From contig CAZGVB010000005.1 in NCBI GenBank assembly GCA_964528825.1, forward strand, positions 1 through 64,000: a stretch of DNA of 64,000 bases. Direction: 5' to 3'. Below are positions 8,689 through 17,410 of the stretch, one piece after another. Position numbers and translations under genes: made by a program. Positions within the stretch are counted from its first letter, which is position 1, and each line of letters opens with the position of its first letter. A model generated the notes under the pieces. It worked only from the letters and a program-made list of their open reading frames with translations. It was not told the origin of the DNA and did no database searches. The stretch is from RGIG5612 sp964528825. Its GTDB lineage: Bacteria > Bacillota > Clostridia > Lachnospirales > Lachnospiraceae.

Positions 8689-11600
8689 CTATTTTCTCGG
8701 CACTTCCTTCATTTCATATATCTCAAGCATATCTCCCTCTTTGATATCCTGAAAATCCTTAAGAACGATACCGCATTCAAATCCGGCCTTAACCTCCTTA
8801 GCATCGTCGCTGAAACGTTTCAAGGAAGATATCTGGCCGTCAAAGAGCTGTTCTCCGTCTCTTGTAAGCCTTGCGCTTGCATTTTTCTTTACTATTCCGT
8901 CCGTAACATATGATCCAGCAATGATGCCTACACCTGATGCCTTAAATGTCTGGCGTATCTCCACATGACCTATAACAACCTCTTCATAGACAGGCTCATA
9001 CATTCCCTGCATTGCTGCAGTGATATCGTCTATAGCATTATAAATAATGTCATATGTCCTAAGATCGATCTTTTCATGTTCGATAAGATCCCTTGCATCA
9101 GGATTTGTTCCGACATTGAATGCGATAATAATGGCATTAGATGCCGATGCAAGCGTAGCATCATTTATAGTGACATTTCCGGCTCCTGTATGTATGCATT
9201 TTACAACGATCTCATCATTTGAAAGCTTTTCAAGACTTTCCTTTAATGCCTCAACAGTACCTTGGACGTCGGCTTTGACTATGATATTCAATTCTTTGAG
9301 CTCACCGGCCTTCATCTGATCGAACATATCTGTCAGGCTGACATGAGCCTTTGCGCCGGCAAGAAGCTTCTTTTTGTTTTCAGTTACATATACCTGAGCA
9401 AATTGCTTAGCCTCTTTATCTGTATCAAATGCCACAAATGTCTCACCGGCAACAGGCACAGCGCTCAAACCGGTAATCTCTACAGGAGTTGAAGGACCGG
9501 CCTGCTTAAGCTTTTGTCCCTTCTCATTCGTCATAGATCTTACTTTACCATACGCCTCACCTATTGCTATATGATCTCCGGTCTTCAATGTTCCTTTTTG
9601 AACAAGCAAGGTGGCAACTGATCCTCTTCCCTTATCAAGTCTTGCTTCTATAACTACGCCCCTTGCCTTACGGTTCGGATTTGCGCGAAGCTCGAGAATC
9701 TCTGTATCGAGAATAACCATCTCCAATAATGACGAGATACCCTCACCCGTTTTTGCGGAAACAGGAACAAATATAGTGTCACCGCCCCAATCCTCGGCTA
9801 CTATGCCAAGTTCTGAGAGCTCTTGCTTTACCTTATCAACATTCGCACCCGGTTTGTCTATCTTGTTAACAGCAACGATGACATGTATTCCTGCAGCTTT
9901 TGCATGATTTATAGCCTCTATTGTCTGCGGCTTTACTCCGTCGTCTGCTGCAACCACCAATATGGCAACATCCGTAGCCTGGGCACCACGCAGTCGCATG
10001 GCTGTAAATGCTTCATGTCCCGGTGTATCGAGGAATGTTATTGACTCGCCGTTTATAGATACTGTATAAGCACCGATATGCTGAGTTATACCTCCGGCCT
10101 CGCCCGCTGTAACATTTGTCTTTCTTATCGCATCAAGGAGAGATGTCTTACCATGGTCTACATGGCCCATTATACATACGACAGGCGGCCTCTTAACAAG
10201 AGTCTCCTCCGGATCTTCTTCTTCCTTTAGAAGTTCGGCGATATTATCAACCTCTACCTCTTTCTCACAGATGATATCCTTTTCAAGAGCAATCTCCTCG
10301 GCAGTTTCAAATTCGAGAACATCATTTACTGTAAACATCCTGCCTTTAAGAAATTGTTCTTTAATGAGTGCAGCAGGCTGCATTTTTAATTTTTCCGCAA
10401 ACTCACGAAGCTCGATCTGCTCGGGGATCTGTATCACCTTGATCACTTCTTCTTCCTGCTTAGGCTTTACAGGCTGTTTGGATGTTCGCATTGCAGCCTT
10501 TTCATTCTCGAGCCTGTCGAACTTATCACCTTTTTTATTCTTGTCATATTTATCTTTTGATTGCTTTGATGCCTTGCCTTTGCCCTTTACATCTGCAGGC
10601 ATAGGTGCAGCGCCGGCATGATTATTGTTATTATTTTTTCTGCCGGCAGCCTGTCTTCCTTTATTATTGTTATCATTTTCAGAGTCCTTGTTATATCCGC
10701 TGCCGCTATTTGACTGTCCTCTGCCGGACTGAGATGACTGCGCCCAATTACTGCGTCCTTTTCCCTGGTTTTGATTATATCTGTTTCCTGATGATTGACG
10801 CTGCTGACCGGATTCATCGCCTCTTCTTGCCGGCTTAGATGAGCTCAAAAGCTCATCGGGGTTTATAGTTCCCTTAACGATCTTTGCGCGGAGAGATTTG
10901 ATAGCTTCACTCTCCATCGGATTTCTCGTCTCAGCTTTAAGCTGTGCCTGAGCTTTTGCCTTTGCCTCATTTTTCTTTTCTGTGAGTTTTTTATCCGCAT
11001 GCTGTTTTTTTACATTATCTGTCTTGGCAATTTCAGACGAAGTCTCACCAGCCGACTCTTTTTTCTTCAAATTATCGGACCTTTTCTCTGTTTTATTTTT
11101 TTCGTCTGTTTCTTTTATTTCTGTCTTGATCTCATCATTTTTTTCATTTTCTTTTATTTCGGGCTTTTTAGGTTCTATCGGAGCAGCTTCATTTTGAACA
11201 GGATCCTTTTTAACCGTCTCTTGCATTGCTGCATCTTCTTCTGTCTTGATCAGATCTTCTTTTTTGGCTGGCACATCGCAAGCATTCTGACTTATGGCAG
11301 CAGCTGTTTTCTTATCATCTGCAGGTACTGCATTTGTTGTACCTTCGACTGCATCGTTATCCTTTACAGGTTCGACATAATCATCCGGTTTTCTATCTCT
11401 TGCAGGAATATAAGTCTTCTTTGGTGCCGCTTTCTGCGATACCGGTGCCTGCTCTGTATCTTTTTTATTCGGCATACCTTTTAATGAAGTACTATATTGT
11501 GGATTAAATACACCCACTATCTTCTTTTTCTTCTTTGTATTGTCATCCTGTTGCTCTGATTCTTTTTTCTTCATATCCAGGACGGCAGATGATTTTTCTT

Positions 11601-11847
11601 CTGTCTGTTCCTTTGCTCTGTCGGCTTCTACCATTTTTTCAAACTTTTCCGGAAGAGCAATCGCCTTTATTCCCATTCCCTGAGACGGATGATTTGATTT
11701 TTTTGCAAAATATTCTCTCGCCCTGTCAGCCAATTTGTCGGAAACGACATTCATATGGCTTTTAAGATGACAGCCCTCCTTTGCAAGATATTCAAGTAAT
11801 GTTTTATTTTCTATATTTAATTCCTTAGCCAGCTCATATACTTTCAT
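8689..11847 (-). CDS. infB: Translation initiation factor IF-2
   Basis: IF-2 is the GTPase that places fMet-tRNA on the 30S subunit and joins the 50S. This is a long form, 1052 residues. It starts with an IF2-N domain (MKVYELAKELNIENKTLLEY), then has about 400 residues of low-complexity Lys/Glu/Asn/Gln/Ser-rich linker, a second IF2-N-like region near IELREFAEKLKMQPAALIK, and the G domain with GHVDHGKTS, DTPGHEAF and NKID. The usual C-terminal domains II-IV follow, ending in IKEGDMLEIYEM. The linker is expected to be disordered. It overlaps ylxQ by 4 bp (ATGA) and is followed by rbfA. Confidence 0.97.
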   Translation of the reverse strand: MKVYELAKELNIENKTLLEYLAKEGCHLKSHMNVVSDKLADRAREYFAKKSNHPSQGMGIKAIALPEKFEKMVEADRAKEQTEEKSSAVLDMKKKESEQQDDNTKKKKKIVGVFNPQYSTSLKGMPNKKDTEQAPVSQKAAPKKTYIPARDRKPDDYVEPVKDNDAVEGTTNAVPADDKKTAAAISQNACDVPAKKEDLIKTEEDAAMQETVKKDPVQNEAAPIEPKKPEIKENEKNDEIKTEIKETDEKNKTEKRSDNLKKKESAGETSSEIAKTDNVKKQHADKKLTEKKNEAKAKAQAQLKAETRNPMESEAIKSLRAKIVKGTINPDELLSSSKPARRGDESGQQRQSSGNRYNQNQGKGRSNWAQSSQSGRGQSNSGSGYNKDSENDNNNKGRQAAGRKNNNNNHAGAAPMPADVKGKGKASKQSKDKYDKNKKGDKFDRLENEKAAMRTSKQPVKPKQEEEVIKVIQIPEQIELREFAEKLKMQPAALIKEQFLKGRMFTVNDVLEFETAEEIALEKDIICEKEVEVDNIAELLKEEEDPEETLVKRPPVVCIMGHVDHGKTSLLDAIRKTNVTAGEAGGITQHIGAYTVSINGESITFLDTPGHEAFTAMRLRGAQATDVAILVVAADDGVKPQTIEAINHAKAAGIHVIVAVNKIDKPGANVDKVKQELSELGIVAEDWGGDTIFVPVSAKTGEGISSLLEMVILDTEILELRANPNRKARGVVIEARLDKGRGSVATLLVQKGTLKTGDHIAIGEAYGKVRSMTNEKGQKLKQAGPSTPVEITGLSAVPVAGETFVAFDTDKEAKQFAQVYVTENKKKLLAGAKAHVSLTDMFDQMKAGELKELNIIVKADVQGTVEALKESLEKLSNDEIVVKCIHTGAGNVTINDATLASASNAIIIAFNVGTNPDARDLIEHEKIDLRTYDIIYNAIDDITAAMQGMYEPVYEEVVIGHVEIRQTFKASGVGIIAGSYVTDGIVKKNASARLTRDGEQLFDGQISSLKRFSDDAKEVKAGFECGIVLKDFQDIKEGDMLEIYEMKEVPRK

Positions 11848-12155
11848 TTTTTCTCCTCCTCTAATGCGGAAATCAATCTGTTGCCAAGTCCGTAGTCGGT
11901 TACCGCGATGACTGCTCTTTCATTTTTTCCTATATGCCTCCCGAGTTCTTCTTTTACCGAATATACATAAATAGGAATCTTTCTGTATGCACACATATCC
12001 TTAAAATGTTTCATCGTATTCAATGATGCATCGCCGGCCGCGATCACAAGTATCGCTTCCCCTTTTTTTACGGAAATTTCTGTTTGTAAGTCTCCGCTTT
12101 TTACTTTACCGGCTTTCGCGGCAAGACTAAGAAGTGACAATATTTTATTTTGCAA
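11844..12155 (-). CDS. L7Ae/L30e-family RNA-binding protein, YlxQ-like
   Basis: A 103-residue single-domain L7Ae/Gadd45-type protein, which binds kink-turn RNA. LLSLAAKAGKVKSGDLQTE and the LVIAAGDASLNT segment match the YlxQ branch found between nusA and infB in Gram-positive bacteria. In other species YlxQ binds ribosomal or RNase P RNA-like kink-turns; its exact role is unsettled. Its ATG is two bases after the nusA stop, so the ylxR (rnpM) gene that commonly lies between them is absent. It overlaps infB by ATGA. Confidence 0.88.
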   Translation of the reverse strand: MQNKILSLLSLAAKAGKVKSGDLQTEISVKKGEAILVIAAGDASLNTMKHFKDMCAYRKIPIYVYSVKEELGRHIGKNERAVIAVTDYGLGNRLISALEEEKK

Positions 12156-12157
12156 GT

Positions 12158-13408
12158 TTATTCGCCGCCTTTATCCTCTTGTGCAATATCTGTCTCATCG
12201 CAATCTGTCGATGGATCATCCTCATCAATATCCTCTGCTTTACCGTCTGCATCCTCTATGTCATCACCGGCAGCCGTCGCTATCTCCTCATATTCTTCGC
12301 CTGCTGCATCTTCATCATCCTCGTCATATCCCTCGTAGATTTCATGAAGCAGATCTGCTGCCTGTGTTTCATTTAATATGTCAATCTTGAAGCCTGTAAG
12401 TCTTGCCGCAAGTCGAGCATTTTGTCCTTCCTTACCTATGGCAAGAGAAAGTTGAAAATCAGGAACTATTACTGTAGCCGTTTTTTCGTCATCGTCTGCT
12501 ATTACCGAAATAACCTTTGCCGGGCTAAGTGCGTTTTCTATAAGTACGGCGGAATTTTCAGACCAATTTATGATATCGATCTTTTCACCCTTCAGTTCGG
12601 CAACAACATTGTTTACTCTCATTCCGTTAAGTCCGACACATGCACCGATGGCATCTACGTCGGGATCATGAGATATAACTGCCATCTTAGTCCTGCTTCC
12701 GGCCTCACGTGCTATGGCCTTTATCTCGACAATGCCTTCCTTGATCTCGGCAACCTCAGCTTCAAAAAGCTTTCTGACAAGCTCAGGATGTGTCCTTGAA
12801 ACAAGAATACGAAGATTCTTCTTTGTCTTTCTTACCTCAAGTACATGTACCTTGATCCTCTCATTTATTTTGAACTTTTCACCTTTAACCTGCTCATTTT
12901 CATTTAAGATACCGTCAGCATGACCAAGGTTAACAATAACACCTTTATCTGTAAATCTCGAAACGGTACCTGTTGTGACCGAGCCCTCTTTTGATTTATA
13001 CTCGTCATATATATTGTCTTTTTCACTTTCACGCAGGCTCTGAAGAAGAACGTTCTTGGCATTTTGAGTTGCTATACGACTGAACTCTCTGGATTCTGCC
13101 GCAAGACGTACTACATTGCCGACCTCACAGCTCGGATATATTTGCCTTGCATCCTCCAGAGCAATCTCGAGCATACTGTTCTCTACTTCTTCAACAACAG
13201 TCTTTTCCGCATAAACAAAGAATTCACCTGTTTCCTCATCAACCTTTGCAAATACATTTTCCGCAGCCAAAAGACTGTCTTTCTTTTTGTTGTATTGATT
13301 CTTATAAGCAGTAACAAGGGCACCCTCAATTGCTGCTATGATAGACTCCTTGCTTATATCCTTCTCTCTTACAATCAGATCAAGTGCTTCGATCAATTCG
13401 CTGGCCAT
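12158..13408 (-). CDS. nusA: Transcription termination/antitermination factor NusA
   Basis: NusA binds RNA polymerase and nascent RNA and controls pausing, termination and antitermination. The 416-residue protein has the N-terminal RNAP-binding domain, an S1 domain (around GSVTTGTVSRFTDKGVIVNLG) and two KH domains, with DPVDAIGACVGLNG-type and AIGKEGQNARLAARL motifs. The Gram-positive form normally ends after KH2; here about 60 further residues are strongly acidic (many D/E, e.g. YEGYDEDDEDAAGEEYEE), seen in several Lachnospiraceae. It lies 19 bp after rimP. Confidence 0.96.
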   Translation of the reverse strand: MASELIEALDLIVREKDISKESIIAAIEGALVTAYKNQYNKKKDSLLAAENVFAKVDEETGEFFVYAEKTVVEEVENSMLEIALEDARQIYPSCEVGNVVRLAAESREFSRIATQNAKNVLLQSLRESEKDNIYDEYKSKEGSVTTGTVSRFTDKGVIVNLGHADGILNENEQVKGEKFKINERIKVHVLEVRKTKKNLRILVSRTHPELVRKLFEAEVAEIKEGIVEIKAIAREAGSRTKMAVISHDPDVDAIGACVGLNGMRVNNVVAELKGEKIDIINWSENSAVLIENALSPAKVISVIADDDEKTATVIVPDFQLSLAIGKEGQNARLAARLTGFKIDILNETQAADLLHEIYEGYDEDDEDAAGEEYEEIATAAGDDIEDADGKAEDIDEDDPSTDCDETDIAQEDKGGE

Positions 13409-13427
13409 AATTTTTCTCCTTTTTTAT

Positions 13428-13889
13428 TTACCACTCAAATGTCTGTCTTATGAGCGAAATATTACTTTTTTCAAATACTTTGATATTATTTTCGATCTCG
13501 ACTGAAACGGTGTCTTCGTCCCAGTTTTTTAAAAGACCGGTAAATACCTTGATGCCATCAACAGGTGTATATAAATGTATTTCTATAAGCTTATCCCTGT
13601 TGCGTATATAATCTTTTTCTTTTTTTAGCGGTCTCGTGAGTCCGGGTGAGCTTACCTCAAGTATATATGCCTCATCTATAAAATCCTCCCTGTCAAGCTC
13701 CGTCTCGACAGACCTGCTTATAAGCTCACAGTCATCAACGGTGATCCCGCCTTCTTTATCGGCAAAAATCCTGAGATAATATTCACCGCCTTCTTTAACA
13801 TATTCCACGTCGACAAGCTCAAAATCAGTATCACTAATGACTTGCCCCGCAATCTCTTCGGCCTTTTTTTCTATATCATTCTTTTGCAT
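13428..13889 (-). CDS. rimP: Ribosome maturation factor RimP
   Basis: RimP helps assemble the 30S subunit by binding ahead of S12. The 153-residue protein has the conserved LVDVEYVKEGGEYYLRIFAD strand region and YILEVSSPGLTRPLK motif. It is the first gene of the nusA-infB operon. It is preceded by a 110-nt leader with an attenuator-like hairpin and a good promoter at 14004-14032. Nothing is unusual in the protein itself. Confidence 0.95.
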   Translation of the reverse strand: MQKNDIEKKAEEIAGQVISDTDFELVDVEYVKEGGEYYLRIFADKEGGITVDDCELISRSVETELDREDFIDEAYILEVSSPGLTRPLKKEKDYIRNRDKLIEIHLYTPVDGIKVFTGLLKNWDEDTVSVEIENNIKVFEKSNISLIRQTFEW

Positions 13890-13945
13890 ACTTTCCCATT
13901 TCTGTTCGATGTTACATTTGAAAGATCTTCAAAATGTCCATACAT

Positions 13946-13971
13946 AAGAAAAAGCCGACCTCTCGGTCCGC
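13946..13971 (-). promoter_or_regulatory. Attenuator-like hairpin in the rimP-nusA leader
   Basis: On the minus strand GCGGACC-GAGA-GGTCGGC folds into a seven-pair stem with one G-G mismatch and a GAGA tetraloop, followed directly by TTTTTC. It lies between the promoter (14004-14032) and the rimP ATG (13889), about 57 nt before the start codon, so it could end transcription early. NusA or another factor could act on it, as in other nusA leaders; this is inference. Confidence 0.55.
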
Positions 13972-14003
13972 CTTTCAACATTAACAACACTAACAACATA
14001 CAG

Positions 14004-14032
14004 ATATTATCACACTTCTCAAGCGAATGCAA
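14004..14032 (-). promoter_or_regulatory. rimP-nusA-infB operon promoter
   Basis: Minus strand TTGCAT (14027-14032), 17-bp spacer, TAATAT (14004-14009). Transcription would start near 13997, leaving a leader of about 110 nt. Repeat copy B begins 27 bp upstream of the -35 hexamer. Confidence 0.75.
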
Positions 14033-14059
14033 CAATATTCATCTATTAAGTAACTTTTG

Positions 14060-14123
14060 GTCACTGCAGGGTAATCGACTGCACATCTTTCATCCGGACA
14101 ATTTTTAGTATTGCGCATATGAG
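14060..14123 (-). repeat. 64-bp promoter-upstream repeat, copy B
   Basis: Second copy of the 64-bp repeat, aligning without gaps to copies A (about 53/64 by eye) and C (about 55/64). It contains TGCAGGGTAATCGACTGCA (imperfect inverted repeat) and the invariant TTTCATCCGGACAATTTT block on the plus strand. It lies between the end of the Dlt-like ligase gene and the rimP promoter, with AT-rich DNA between it and the -35 hexamer. Confidence 0.8.
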
Positions 14124-14164
14124 ATATACCAACTGAAATTTTACTTTAACGCTGTCCTTTATTT

Positions 14165-15679
14165 TTAAAGCATTTCTTTTAACTTTTGTCTGTCTATCTT
14201 ATTGTTGGCATTATACGGAAGTGACTCAAGTATATTGACTCGATCCGGTACCATATATGACGAGAGATGCTTTGTAAGCTCGGCCTTGATATCATTGCCT
14301 TTCAGCATAGTGCCATCCTTTACCTGGCAAAACAAAACTATCCTGTCCTTTTTTTCATTATGCAGGCATGCGCATCTTTGTATGCAATCCAAGGCACCGG
14401 CAACCGCCTCTATCTCACCAAGCTCTATACGATGCCCCATATGCTTTATCTGAAAATCGGCTCTGGATGAAAAGATCAGGTTTCCGTCTTTATCAAACTT
14501 GGCCATATCCCCTGTTCGAAAGCATCTTACCACACCATCACCGAAATCCCGATACAAAAAGTTGGCAGCTGTTTTCTGTTCATCACGAAAATATCCAATA
14601 GCTATTGAATCCGAAACAATATAAAGCTCACCGACATGTTCCGTTTCTTTTATTATTGAATCGCCGTCCATAAGATAGACCTTGCAATTATCCAGCGGTC
14701 TTCCCATAGGCAGAACATCTTCGTTGGCAAACTCACCCTCAACCTCATAGCAGCATGATATACCGGCAACCTCGGTGGACCCGTAAAGATTAACATATTT
14801 TACGTCAGGCAATACCTCGCGCCATTTATTAAGATGCTTCATAGGCATAACCTCGCCTACGAAAAGTACATATTTTAAGTATTCCGGAATAACAGCCTTA
14901 AATGTATTTAACTGAACGATAACAGAAAGCGCGGATGGAACCCATGAGATAAAGTTTATCCTGCGATCGTTCATATATCTGATAAGTGTAGGCGGCATTG
15001 CAAAATATTCCGTTGGCAATATTTCCAATGTAGCGCCAAGGCTGAGCATCAAATATATATCTCTTGCAGATGCATCAAAGAAAAATGGTGTTTGATTGCC
15101 TATGATCAAGGAATTATCAAATCCGAATCTTTTTATATAGCTCTCCATAAAGCGCCAAACAGCCTTATGGCTTTTTAAAACGCCCTTAGGGACACCTGTT
15201 GAGCCCGACGTATAAAGCATATACAGCGGTTTATCGGAAAAATCGATATCAGAAATGTCTTTCCTAAGTCGCACCTCTTCGGAAGCTGCGATGCCCTCAG
15301 ATGAATCAAAACATATATATTTTATTTTCTTTTGATCCCAAGACGTCTTTTCTTTGCTTTTTTTACTGCCGAGCACAACCTTGATCTGCGCATTATCAAG
15401 GATCATGTCCAATTTATGTTCGGGCATATCCGGGTCCAAAGGAACATAGAATCCTCCGGCATACAATACAGCCATAAATTCTACAATAACATCAGCATTT
15501 CGTTCGGCAAAAACACCTACTGCACTGCCGCAGCACTCCCTAAGCTCATCACAGGATGCAAGAGACCTTGCTGCAAGTGCAAGCTGTGAAAATGTATATT
15601 CATGATCCTTATCCGCAACGGCGCGTTTGTTCGGAAAAAGCTTTGCAGACCGTTCAAGATATTCGAGGACATTGTTCAT
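14165..15679 (-). CDS. Adenylate-forming ligase, DltA-like
   Basis: A 504-residue ANL-superfamily enzyme that should activate a carboxylic acid as the AMP ester and load it on the carrier protein encoded at 18998-19225. It has the ATP-binding motif YTSGSTGVPKG (156-166), NLYGSTEVAG (297-306), a later GDM(A)KFDKDGN motif and the C-terminal lysine K494 in NNKIDR. Length and overall order match DltA. In DltA the residue in LFCGE that contacts the substrate is Cys; here the aligned segment is LFVGE, with Val274. That could mean a different substrate from D-alanine, but the alignment is by eye. It is the last gene of the operon. Confidence 0.82.
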   Translation of the reverse strand: MNNVLEYLERSAKLFPNKRAVADKDHEYTFSQLALAARSLASCDELRECCGSAVGVFAERNADVIVEFMAVLYAGGFYVPLDPDMPEHKLDMILDNAQIKVVLGSKKSKEKTSWDQKKIKYICFDSSEGIAASEEVRLRKDISDIDFSDKPLYMLYTSGSTGVPKGVLKSHKAVWRFMESYIKRFGFDNSLIIGNQTPFFFDASARDIYLMLSLGATLEILPTEYFAMPPTLIRYMNDRRINFISWVPSALSVIVQLNTFKAVIPEYLKYVLFVGEVMPMKHLNKWREVLPDVKYVNLYGSTEVAGISCCYEVEGEFANEDVLPMGRPLDNCKVYLMDGDSIIKETEHVGELYIVSDSIAIGYFRDEQKTAANFLYRDFGDGVVRCFRTGDMAKFDKDGNLIFSSRADFQIKHMGHRIELGEIEAVAGALDCIQRCACLHNEKKDRIVLFCQVKDGTMLKGNDIKAELTKHLSSYMVPDRVNILESLPYNANNKIDRQKLKEML

Positions 15680-15708
15680 TGCTATATTGCTCCCTAATAA
15701 ATTTCCGA

Positions 15709-16227
15709 TCAGGATTTGTATGAATAAAGTACAGATGATACACTGCCGTCTTCTACGATTATCGTAAGCTCACAAAGTCCCTTTGTATAAATATATGCAT
15801 TGGAGCCGTTATATCCGTCCTCACCGTACAGCTGCTTTACCTTATCTTCATCATCACCGATGCAAAGTCCTTCATCGGTTTCTACTGTATCATCCACAAA
15901 CCAAAATCCGGATATGAATTCCCTGTCATCCAAGGTACCGGTTGTAACATAAAAGCTTCCGTAGAAATATTGCTTGTCCATACCCTCAAATGCGCATGTG
16001 GCGGATTCACTGTAATCTTTATAATCGCCCAGACCATCTATCACAGCGGCTGCATCCTCATCAATATAAATCTCAACATCATTGTATGTAAATGTATATC
16101 CTTTTTCGTCTGAAGATGATTGACCGCCCTGGTCTGATGATCCGGATGACGGATCAGAACTGCTGCCGCATCCGACTGCGGTAATTGTCATCATACATAT
16201 CATCAATATTAAAGCTATCTTTTTCAT
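15709..16227 (-). CDS. Predicted surface lipoprotein
   Basis: A 172-residue protein with a signal peptide and lipobox (AVGC, Cys20 expected to be lipidated), then a Ser/Gly/Asp-rich linker (residues 21-42) and a compact domain with TFTYNDVEIYIDEDAAAVIDGLG near its start. The pattern of a 'YTFTYNDVEIYID..' strand opening a beta-rich domain is common in Lachnospiraceae lipoproteins of unknown function. It should sit on the outer face of the membrane. It lies 48 bp after the SGNH gene and 29 bp before the ligase gene, so it is probably part of the Dlt-like system; its role is unknown. Confidence 0.7.
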   Translation of the reverse strand: MKKIALILMICMMTITAVGCGSSSDPSSGSSDQGGQSSSDEKGYTFTYNDVEIYIDEDAAAVIDGLGDYKDYSESATCAFEGMDKQYFYGSFYVTTGTLDDREFISGFWFVDDTVETDEGLCIGDDEDKVKQLYGEDGYNGSNAYIYTKGLCELTIIVEDGSVSSVLYSYKS

Positions 16228-16275
16228 AAATTTACCTCTTTATTTATATAATCATAAAATAATTATAATGCCTAT

Positions 16276-17394
16276 TTATTCATTTTGAGCAGCTGCAAGC
16301 AATGTTTCCTTTCTCAGATCATATATTTCTGCTTTTTCTGTCCACTTTGACGACAAAAGAGCATCTTCTCTATGATCCTCGAGTCCATATTGCGGTTTTA
16401 TGATACCGCCGATATAATGCGTTACCTTTTCAACACCGTCAACATTTAAATGCAGGCCTTTATCATATGTATCAGTAGACCAGTCAAGATCATATTCCTC
16501 TTGATCTTCGAGTGTGTTCACATATAAAAGACCGTATTTCTCCGCATATTCCTCTATCTGTTCTTCATATTCATCATACCAGATAGGATAAAGTGACGGC
16601 GATTTTACCAGCATAAGATCTATATCTTCTTCTTCGCACAATTCTCTTATCTTATCAAGATATTCGTAATTCAGATCCGAGAATTCGTATGTAACTTGAG
16701 GCTTGCGCGGGTAATTTGTATCCGCACCCGAATCGACTCCGACCTGCATCAGATATCCGTTATCGGTGATCGGTATATCGGGTGAATCAAAGAAATATTC
16801 CCAATCTTCTTCTTCAAGCTCAAAAATACGATCATGATATCTCAATATCGGAAGAAAATACGATACCAACCCTGATTTTTCTTTTTCCTCGGATGTCATC
16901 GAGACATTTATAGCCTTGACCTTTGTCACTGACCATCTCATACCGTCGAGAGCCATCCTGTTGTAGGCTTCTCTCTCCGAAGAATTTCCGGTGCTGTCAG
17001 GATCGGCGTGCATCATATCATTTATACTGAGTACTACCAGCCTCGGTTTTTCATATTTCAACGCGTCCTCCAGCATATAATATGACTGCCATATGAGCTG
17101 CTGAGAATTGCCTCTTACATATGATGTTATGCCATATTCCCTCCATAAAGCAACGGGAGAATATGTTTCATAAGCCTCACAATCTCCAAGGAATATGACA
17201 TCATTCGATCCCATATTATCATAATATTCTGCTGTCATAGCTCCCTCTGTAAGGGAGGTCGCATATTTTGGTTCAACCAATCTTTGAACAAACAACAACA
17301 TCGTCAATGTAAATATAACAGTGATAATGATGATCGGTATGTATTTTTTACTCTTTTTCTTACTATTCTTCTTCATAGACGAATCTTTGTTCAT
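16276..17394 (-). CDS. Membrane-anchored SGNH/DltD-like protein with Cys in the nucleophile position
   Basis: A 372-residue protein with a basic N-terminus and one membrane segment (about residues 18-36), so the main domain faces outward. SGNH block I reads VIFLGDCEAYE, where the usual GDS/GSS nucleophile is Cys72 (codon at 17179-17181). A C-terminal region D308/D311...H315 (YDKGLHLN) supplies the Asp/His part. The segment LVVLSINDMM fits the family's third block. DltD and AlgJ/AlgX-type partners work beside MBOAT proteins in acyl transfer or hydrolysis; a thiol nucleophile would allow a thioester intermediate. It lies 16 bp after the MBOAT gene. Confidence 0.75.
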   Translation of the reverse strand: MNKDSSMKKNSKKKSKKYIPIIIITVIFTLTMLLFVQRLVEPKYATSLTEGAMTAEYYDNMGSNDVIFLGDCEAYETYSPVALWREYGITSYVRGNSQQLIWQSYYMLEDALKYEKPRLVVLSINDMMHADPDSTGNSSEREAYNRMALDGMRWSVTKVKAINVSMTSEEKEKSGLVSYFLPILRYHDRIFELEEEDWEYFFDSPDIPITDNGYLMQVGVDSGADTNYPRKPQVTYEFSDLNYEYLDKIRELCEEEDIDLMLVKSPSLYPIWYDEYEEQIEEYAEKYGLLYVNTLEDQEEYDLDWSTDTYDKGLHLNVDGVEKVTHYIGGIIKPQYGLEDHREDALLSSKWTEKAEIYDLRKETLLAAAQNE

Positions 17395-17410
17395 TTATCA
17401 GAATTTTTTA

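Noticed and set aside
10586..11500. Horizontally acquired gene in the Lys/Glu-rich stretch of infB
   Set aside because: It is the normal low-complexity linker of long IF-2 proteins.
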